Below are positions 57,301 to 64,000 of a stretch of 64,000 nt of DNA, in pieces; position 1 is the stretch's first letter; every line of letters starts with the position of its first letter. This DNA comes from Lysobacterales bacterium (lineage in GTDB: Bacteria > Pseudomonadota > Gammaproteobacteria > Xanthomonadales > Rhodanobacteraceae). The notes beneath the pieces were generated by a model. It worked only from the letters and a program-made list of their open reading frames with translations. It did no database searches and was not told the origin of the DNA. The DNA lies in the NCBI GenBank assembly GCA_017305055.1, contig JAFKMZ010000011.1, forward strand, positions 5,702-69,701. Reading direction: 5' to 3'. Made by a program: the position numbers and the translations under genes.

Positions 57301-58830
57301 CTGCGCCTTCTGGGTGCCGCTACTGCCGTCGCCAAACGGTTGCACCGCGGCGAGCTTGTTGCTGCTGTTCCCACCGCTGCCGTCCGCCGTGCTGTCGTCG
57401 AACCCATACGCGGCAGTACTTGAGCTCGCGCCCGCCGGGATGTTCGTGAGACCGTTGCCGTTGATCGAGGCGAAGCCGAAGCGGTATTTCGGGTCGACGC
57501 CGCGGAACGCCGTCATCAGGCTGCTCTTGGCCATCAGCAGGCGCGTGCGGTAATAGGAGAACCAGTTCGCGATGTTCTGATCCGCGGAGATGCCGGCCGG
57601 CGCAGCCTTGCCGGTAGTGTCGTCCGCGTTCACGCAGTTGGCTTTTTGCCACGCACTGTTAAGCACGCCGCACCAGCCGCCGGCCGGGGGATCCTGGCCA
57701 TTGAACGTCACATTGGGGATCACATAGTGTGAATTCGTATTTACCGGGTTGCCCACGACGTAGGTGAATGCCCGGACGTAGATTCGCGTGCTGGTTCCGC
57801 TGGTCCAGCACTCGGGAGCCGCACTTGGCGGGCCGGGCGGGCTGCCGGTGAACGAGCCACCGCTCAGGCACTGCCAACGGTCGGGCGTGGGATCGGTCGG
57901 GGGCGTTGGCGCGATGGTGGGGATCGCCGGGAAGGTGCACGTGTTGCCGGCTGTCGGGCCAACCGAGGGTGCATAGCAGACGTACCCACCGTCCGTTGCG
58001 TTGTACGGGTGATCGACCTGGACTCCTTCCTCCCACACCCGATGGTGGCACATCATGGTGCCGCCCGAGTTGTACGCGCTGCCGTCTCCCGCATTGCAGG
58101 TCCACAGATGGGTGGCGGCAATGGGATTGCGAATGCACTGGCTCGAATTGCCCGGATCGACATGGTAGCCGCCGATGCAGCCGCCGCCGGGGGTGCCGGG
58201 GCCGCCGGGAGTGCCGCCGCCCCAGGTGGCCGCGCCCTTGTCCACGGGGGGTGTGGTGTTGAAGAGCGTGGTCGCGAGGTTGTCGGTGTAGTTGAAGGAT
58301 TTGCCGTTGCCTCCCCCGACGTAGCCGCCGCCGCCGACGATGTTCAATGCCGCGGTGTTGGTAAAGCCGTCCCTGTACGCCGCGATCATCGACGGGGAAT
58401 TCGGGTACCAGGTGCCATCCGACTGCCAGGCGGTGTCGGTGACGCCGGACGCGGCCGTGGCCTTCGGCGGCGGGATGTAGGTGGCCGTCGGGTTGTAGTA
58501 GACGTAGTTGATGCCGGAGTTTCTTGTGCCGTAGACGCCGTTGTTCGCGAGATCATCCCAGTCCGGCATGTAATCCCACGCCATGGAACCCGAGTCGTCC
58601 AGCATCAGCACCAGGTTGGGCGGCACGGCCTGCATGTCTTCCGGCGGCATGGCGCTGAGCTCGGTGCAGCCGTTGTGGTTGCCTTCGGTGCAGGCCAGGG
58701 GGGCCGCGTCGGCGAGCGCGTGGGTGCTCTGCAGGATCAGGAAGGGCGCGGTAAGACCGGCAAACAACAGCAGCGCCGAGGCCATGGTGGCGGCCCGGCT
58801 GGCCAGCATGTTCTTGGAGGTTGTGGACAT
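54397..58830 (-). CDS. pilY1: Type IV pilus tip adhesin/assembly protein PilY1
   Basis: A 1477-residue exported protein that promotes pilus extension and surface contact. The signal peptide is about residues 1-40. A von Willebrand A-like domain starts at about 72, with the MIDAS motif D78-x-S80-x-S82 in LDDSGSM. A long Gly/Pro-rich, cysteine-rich insertion spans about 195-400 (ten Cys), after which the normal sequence resumes at ANWFSYYRTRLLMAKS. The C-terminal beta-propeller (about 900-1440) carries the calcium-loop equivalent DYTSDQVDD at 1186-1194 followed by FAGDVQGNLWRFDL. The gene lies between pilX and pilE. Confidence 0.93.
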   Translation of the reverse strand: MSTTSKNMLASRAATMASALLLFAGLTAPFLILQSTHALADAAPLACTEGNHNGCTELSAMPPEDMQAVPPNLVLMLDDSGSMAWDYMPDWDDLANNGVYGTRNSGINYVYYNPTATYIPPPKATAASGVTDTAWQSDGTWYPNSPSMIAAYRDGFTNTAALNIVGGGGYVGGGNGKSFNYTDNLATTLFNTTPPVDKGAATWGGGTPGGPGTPGGGCIGGYHVDPGNSSQCIRNPIAATHLWTCNAGDGSAYNSGGTMMCHHRVWEEGVQVDHPYNATDGGYVCYAPSVGPTAGNTCTFPAIPTIAPTPPTDPTPDRWQCLSGGSFTGSPPGPPSAAPECWTSGTSTRIYVRAFTYVVGNPVNTNSHYVIPNVTFNGQDPPAGGWCGVLNSAWQKANCVNADDTTGKAAPAGISADQNIANWFSYYRTRLLMAKSSLMTAFRGVDPKYRFGFASINGNGLTNIPAGASSSTAAYGFDDSTADGSGGNSSNKLAAVQPFGDGSSGTQKAQFWNWLANVTAAKTTPLRKALNAVGQYYSTANPWKTMQGDPGWTTGSTTNFTCRSSYTILTTDGFWNGDPPTDPSGLAGAASVDGPVQVVPTGSVTQYVAKPPYNGGGIAGDVTLADIATYYWERDLNADLNNEIMALPTDADPASWQHMTTFTVGLGYPLKGVTPTGTTSAQIFGWANGGAAITGFSWPTPGSDSIYNIADLAHAGVNGHGDFFNANNSTELAEAFSKALSDIGARNAPLQTAGVNASVLSLGAAAFKTVYTTAGWSGTLQAVALNADGTVSQDLWDAGTWLTATYHSTTGYSGRSVYTGAYTITAGVGSFSAFQFNAANSASLDTTETAGLQAPALAGGSDTLNNRINYLLGDITHESATGAGYRPRTNILGAIIHSGPAYVTGATGNYRGSWPNLGVAPPETATGAQTYDTFVNNVATREPMVYIGANDGMLHAFHAPVATCTGTVDTSGNCSAYTWPSTTNQGQEAFAFIPRAVYANLGNLTNNTAFQFRPTVDSTPVTRDVYFSGDKKWHTLLTGGVGVGGRGIYALDITDPSSFSASNVLWEFDADMLAPVTCVTNAEAPCRSTDLGYTVSQPNVGRLANGKWVVLVSNGYFPDCGTPDAPTGDVSTCNAIAAQVPKYTDGTNYSALFVLDAETGKMLAELKTPKISGVTSFGLARAVLGDYTSDQVDDVAFAGDVQGNLWRFDLSSSNPSDWSVSLVYKGVDVSGVQGVQPITTMPRLFPDPGTNRFLVLFGTGKYLGVGDNTSSGVQAVYAVRDTVGTTWTKSDLTRQYLHEAVVPSGHPNAGATLRCVTGSSSDTCTSSATPINSLPGSGGGWYVNLYTTDAAGTQNNGGERIVVNPGAIFASNTVIFESMITGASGSDACAPTIQGAILALNATTGGSAGMSSLGGWPTAGARINSARTSGSLPVVSALGGGKAYLPGATLAPSSSAPISLDAPIWRRRSWRVLMHDQ

Positions 58831-58937
58831 GACGGATTCCCCGCTTTCCTTGCCGTGTATGGCCGTCCGTTGAGGCGCGGACTGGCCGGTTGGTTTTCTG
58901 CCCTGCCCCTGGAACGTGGGCTTCCGGGTTGGATTGC

Positions 58938-59627
58938 CTACTGGACCTGTGCGTCGAAGGTGCTTTCCAGCACGCTGATCGTGTTCGGGTCACCGCCGGT
59001 GGCGCGGGCGGTGATGCGGAAGATTTCCAGGTTGATCTGGCCGGTCCCACCACTGGACGGGCCGGTGGAACCCGACTCATGCTGGGGGCCGGAGCCAGGC
59101 GGCCGCACCATGCCCAGGTCCTCGACGATATATCTGGGGTTTTCGGCCAGGTCGCCGTTGGCTGCAGCGGTGAAGTCGATGGCGCCCTCGTTGCCGAGGT
59201 ATTCCTCGCTGCCCGCCGTGACCCAGCCCGGCCTGGTGCGGAAATTCACCGCATTGGCGACGGGACTGAGCGGATCGAAGATGTAGCAGGACGGGAACAG
59301 CGCCGTGCCGCAGCCCAGGGTGGTGCCGACCTTGGCTGCCGAGCTCCACAGGCGCCATTCGGCGCCGCGCAGTGCGGTCTGCGCGCTCATCTGCGCGCGC
59401 TGGGCGTTCAGCAGGCCGCCGGCCATGCGTTGCTGCAGCAGGGAACGGTTCGAGGCGCCAACGGCAAGGATCGTGAGCAGCAGCAGGAAGATCAGCGCGA
59501 TCACCAGCACTGCGCCACGCTGGGCGGTACGGACACCAGGGTGACGGGGCGTCGATGGGCGCATCGTTGGGGTCAAGGCCATTCCCTCGCTGTCGCCTGG
59601 CTGCGGTTGGTGGGCGTAGGCGTTCAT
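58938..59627 (-). CDS. pilX: Type IV minor pilin PilX
   Basis: A 229-residue minor pilin with prepilin cleavage after Gly in TAQRG/AVLVIALIFLLLLTILAV. It lacks the usual Glu5, as PilX proteins do. The ATG at 59627 overlaps the pilW stop, but it gives a leader of about 38 residues; an in-frame ATG at 59564 would give a 17-residue leader, which is more typical. The globular part has two Cys close together (GCGTALFPSC), probably a disulfide loop. PilX works with PilV, PilW and PilY1 at the pilus tip. A 107-base gap precedes pilY1. Confidence 0.88.
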   Translation of the reverse strand: MNAYAHQPQPGDSEGMALTPTMRPSTPRHPGVRTAQRGAVLVIALIFLLLLTILAVGASNRSLLQQRMAGGLLNAQRAQMSAQTALRGAEWRLWSSAAKVGTTLGCGTALFPSCYIFDPLSPVANAVNFRTRPGWVTAGSEEYLGNEGAIDFTAAANGDLAENPRYIVEDLGMVRPPGSGPQHESGSTGPSSGGTGQINLEIFRITARATGGDPNTISVLESTFDAQVQ

Positions 59628-61000
59628 GGGTTGAAGTTGCGCACGGCGACCAGGGAGGTGAACTCGCGCCGCAGCAGTTGGTCAGGGAAGCCCTGGTCGC
59701 TGGGCTTGATCGCGTGGGCGCCGGGCGCCAGCAGGCCGGGGTTGGCATCGGCGGTGTAGGCGTACAGCAGGTCGTTGCTGGTCAGCGTGTACAGCGGCAC
59801 CTGGCCATCCATCAGGATGCTCACCTCGATGCTCTTCACGCTGCGCCACAGGCAGCCGGCGGTGGTCAGGAAGCCCTGCTCCTGTGGGGCGCAGTTGGTG
59901 GCGCTGTCGACTTCGGAGGCGGTGAGGAACGAGGTGTTGCCGTTGGTGTCCTCGACCCCGTAGCGGAAATCCAGGCGCTCGACGCCGCGCACCAGCTCAT
60001 CCTCGCTGCCGCCCCGGTCGGCGGCGTGGCCCGCGCCGCCATTGACGCGCCGCATCAAGGCACCGGTGTAGGGGGCGTGGCCATCGTTGTTCACGCTGAC
60101 CACGCGCAGGTAGTAGGTGACGGTGCGGAAATCGCGGTTGACGTCGAATACCCGGGGTGCGGACTGCGGCGTCGGTACCACCGGTGCCGTGCCGGGGACG
60201 TTGGTTCCGCCGGCGACCGTCAATACGCCGCCGGAGACCGAGCCCAGGGCGAAGATCTGCGAGTTCGAGCAATCCGCCAGCAGGGCGAGGTCGGTCGCGC
60301 CGAAATCGGATATGGGCGGTTCGCCGGTCAGCGGCGACAGCGTGATCGTGGTGAGGATCGGCACGCCGCCCGAACTGGTGACCGCGAGCGAACTGCCGCC
60401 GGTCTCGCCGATCGACCAGCCGCCGTCGGAATTGACGTAGCGGACGGTGAGGACATCGGCGCCCTTCACCCGGCTGCCTTCCGCCGTGCCCATGGCCGGC
60501 AGGCCGGCGGCGACGGGATTGGCCGGCGTGCAGTTGGTCAGCGTGCAATCGTAGCCGCGCATGTAGAGGAAGGCCGGCATGGGATAGGACGATGACGGTG
60601 CAGCCGGATAACCCCCGCTGCCCCAGCCCGTGGTGATATCGGCCAGCGCGCTGCTGCTTGGATGCGCCACGTTGATCAGGTTGGTGGCGAACACGCGCGG
60701 CGAGCGTATGGAGTCGAGCATGGTGCCGCTGGCACTGGTCGTTGCCGAGCCGCCCGAATTGTTGCAGTACAGGGCGTTGGCCATGCGCAGGTCATTGTTC
60801 AGCCGGCCGATGGCAAAGCGGCCCTCCTCCTGCAGCCGGGCGAGCTGGGTCTGCGCCTTGTTGCTGCTGGAGGTGGAGGAGAAAACGGTGACGATGCCGC
60901 CGGCGACGATGAGGCCGAGCAGCATCGCCACCATCAGCTCGATCAGGGTGACGCCGCGCTGGGCCTGTTGTGGGGGCGGTAGGCAGGTCGGGCCGGTCAT
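59624..61000 (-). CDS. pilW: Type IV minor pilin PilW
   Basis: A large minor pilin of 458 residues, long for the family, with leader cleavage after Gly16 (QAQRG/VTLIELMVAMLLGLIVAGGIV) and Glu5 present. The globular part carries paired cysteines (YDCTLTNCTP; TNCAPQEQGFLTTAGC) and ends in FTSLVAVRNFNP. It overlaps pilV upstream and pilX downstream by four bases each, giving tight coupling. It is expected to connect PilY1 to the pilus shaft with PilV and PilX. Confidence 0.9.
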   Translation of the reverse strand: MTGPTCLPPPQQAQRGVTLIELMVAMLLGLIVAGGIVTVFSSTSSSNKAQTQLARLQEEGRFAIGRLNNDLRMANALYCNNSGGSATTSASGTMLDSIRSPRVFATNLINVAHPSSSALADITTGWGSGGYPAAPSSSYPMPAFLYMRGYDCTLTNCTPANPVAAGLPAMGTAEGSRVKGADVLTVRYVNSDGGWSIGETGGSSLAVTSSGGVPILTTITLSPLTGEPPISDFGATDLALLADCSNSQIFALGSVSGGVLTVAGGTNVPGTAPVVPTPQSAPRVFDVNRDFRTVTYYLRVVSVNNDGHAPYTGALMRRVNGGAGHAADRGGSEDELVRGVERLDFRYGVEDTNGNTSFLTASEVDSATNCAPQEQGFLTTAGCLWRSVKSIEVSILMDGQVPLYTLTSNDLLYAYTADANPGLLAPGAHAIKPSDQGFPDQLLRREFTSLVAVRNFNP

Positions 61001-61530
61001 GGCTGAAAGTTCCAGACGAAGGTTTGCACGTTGTCGCCGTGCAAGGGGGCCTGACCGCGTTCGCTGCGCTCGGTCCAGTTGATTTCCATGACGCAGTTGC
61101 CGCCATAGGGCGGCCGCTGCGGAAGGTTGCCGATCGGGTTGTAGCTGACCGCGGTGACACCAGCGCAGACGATGCTTGCGGTCGGGTTGGGCAGGAAAGT
61201 CCGCAGCTGGTTGCTCCAGCTCTGCTGGTCATACACGGCCAGGTCCGCCGGGCTGCATGGCGAGCTGGAGCTGCACGTCACGCTGCCGGCACCAACCGGG
61301 TAGGAGCCATTGTTGTAGGCGCCGCTCCACACCCCGCGCGGGTTGGCGCTCATGCGCTCGGCCATGTTGTTGGCCAGGAAGGTGACCTGGGTGCGCAGGT
61401 AGGCGACATGGTTGGAGCGGGTGGACACCACCATCAGCCCGGCCAGGCCGATCAGGCCGATGCTGAAGATCAGCACGGCAATCAGCACCTCGATCAGCGA
61501 CACCCCGCGTTGGCGTGGCTTGTATGGCAT
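60997..61530 (-). CDS. pilV: Type IV minor pilin PilV
   Basis: First gene of the minor-pilin operon. The 177-residue protein has a nine-residue leader, MPYKPRQRG, cleaved before VSLIEVLIAVLIFSIGLIGLAGL, the family's N-terminal helix with Glu5. The domain contains cysteines in TCSSSSPC, VCAG and NCVMEINW. ATG 61530 gives a normal leader length; the frame is open 40 codons upstream but looks non-coding. Its stop overlaps the pilW start by four bases. The promoter is probably in the 319-base gap before it. Confidence 0.88.
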   Translation of the reverse strand: MPYKPRQRGVSLIEVLIAVLIFSIGLIGLAGLMVVSTRSNHVAYLRTQVTFLANNMAERMSANPRGVWSGAYNNGSYPVGAGSVTCSSSSPCSPADLAVYDQQSWSNQLRTFLPNPTASIVCAGVTAVSYNPIGNLPQRPPYGGNCVMEINWTERSERGQAPLHGDNVQTFVWNFQP

Positions 61531-61849
61531 GGAACCCCCTGACCCGTTTGTTCGTACTGTACCGGCCACGTCGAGGCTGGCGGCAGGCCCGGGGCGACCA
61601 GCGGTAGCAATTCCCCGACAAACGGCTCCCGTGGGCCCTCGGGAATCCACCCGGGGCCATGGGAACCCTGCAAACCGTCACTTTCCCCTCCGTCATTCCC
61701 GCGAAAGCGGGAATCCAGTGCCTTGGCCTTGCGGGTCACTTGAAAGCACTGGATCCCCGCTTTCGCGGGGATGACGAAGTGGTAGGTGCGGGGATGACGG
61801 GGCGGATCTCACCGGCTCCGTGAATCTGATGCCGATCGATCAGCCTTCG
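61531..61849. other. Intergenic region between clpB and pilV
   Basis: This 319-base gap holds the long inverted repeat (61691-61776) and a truncated 12-base copy of its right end (61788-61799). The stretch next to pilV (61531-61690) has no clear gene and should contain the minor-pilin operon promoter. A TACAGT hexamer on the minus strand (61556-61561) is a possible -10, but no -35 was found, and no sigma-54 -24/-12 element was seen. Confidence 0.5.
61691..61776. repeat. Long inverted-repeat element (REP-like)
   Basis: Two 31-base arms (61691-61721 and 61746-61776) are complementary except for two wobble-type positions, with a 24-base loop. Each arm also contains its own small hairpin (CCCGCGAAAGCGGG and CCCCGCTTTCGCGGGG). 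The ends read CGTCATTCCC and GGGGATGACG. This is the common CGTCATTCCCGCGAAAGCGGG-type extragenic repeat. It lies in the gap between the 3' end of clpB and the 5' end of pilV and probably ends clpB transcripts. Confidence 0.8.

Positions 61850-64000
<2,151 letters not shown>

Noticed and set aside
55729..57423. A 564-codon open frame antisense to pilY1
   Set aside because: It is a shadow of pilY1 codon structure, with no start context or domain.

Overview
The window is a GC-rich stretch of chromosome from a gammaproteobacterium. Gene content and order point to the Xanthomonadales (Lysobacterales), most likely a Rhodanobacteraceae-type organism: a ddlB-ftsQ-ftsA-ftsZ-lpxC tail of the division cluster followed by a DUF721/DciA gene and secA, pilS-pilR beside sucC-sucD, a cobalamin adenosyltransferase and deacetylase pair upstream of lptD-surA, and a fimT/pilV/pilW/pilX/pilY1/pilE set. 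The family assignment is an inference from synteny; no rRNA or tRNA was seen to anchor it.

Layout. 1-5 kb: end of the division and cell-wall cluster, with ddlB cut by the window edge, ftsQAZ and lpxC. 5-8.6 kb: dciA (minus) and secA (plus). 8.6-17.6 kb: one tightly packed minus-strand run of nine genes, read right to left: a membrane protein, cobalamin adenosyltransferase, HDAC-like deacetylase, lptD, surA, pdxA, rsmA, apaG and apaH. 17.7-21 kb: two overlapping ubiquinone hydroxylase genes and a dienelactone-hydrolase-like protein, then a double-hairpin repeat. 21-25.2 kb: octaprenyl diphosphate synthase, a YajR-like transporter, a DedA-rhodanese fusion and ssb. 25.4-30.4 kb: a DUF4142 lipoprotein, a small unknown gene, and a signalling module of a CHASE3-like histidine kinase, a lone receiver and a REC-kinase-REC hybrid. 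30.5-33.7 kb: pilR and pilS. 33.9-39.7 kb: sucCD, nadE, bamD and rluD. 39.7-43.7 kb: the minus-strand run yebC-ruvC-ruvA-kup, with no ruvB. 44-47.4 kb: a large secreted Asp-box repeat protein. 47.5-50.5 kb: a small lipase-like hydrolase, aspS and an FmdB zinc ribbon. 50.8-53.3 kb: a TonB-dependent receptor. 53.4-61.5 kb: the type IV pilus minor-pilin/PilY1 operon. 61.7-64 kb: an inverted-repeat element and clpB, cut by the window edge.

How it fits together. Most genes are core: division (FtsQAZ), envelope assembly (LpxC, LptD, SurA, BamD, SecA), quinone biosynthesis (IspB, UbiH, UbiI-like), NAD synthesis, TCA cycle, Holliday-junction processing and proteostasis (ClpB). The sensory and surface part is the most lineage-specific. 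PilS-PilR is the known sigma-54 system for pilin expression, the neighbouring three-gene kinase module has no assigned output, and the pilus-tip operon encodes a PilY1 with an unusual cysteine-rich insertion.

I found no prophage, transposase, CRISPR array, toxin-antitoxin pair or defence island. Nothing here clearly amounts to a new system. The best leads are the PilY1 insertion and altered calcium loop, the three-gene signalling module, the palindrome at the lpxC promoter, the missing ruvB, and the hairpin repeats between genes.
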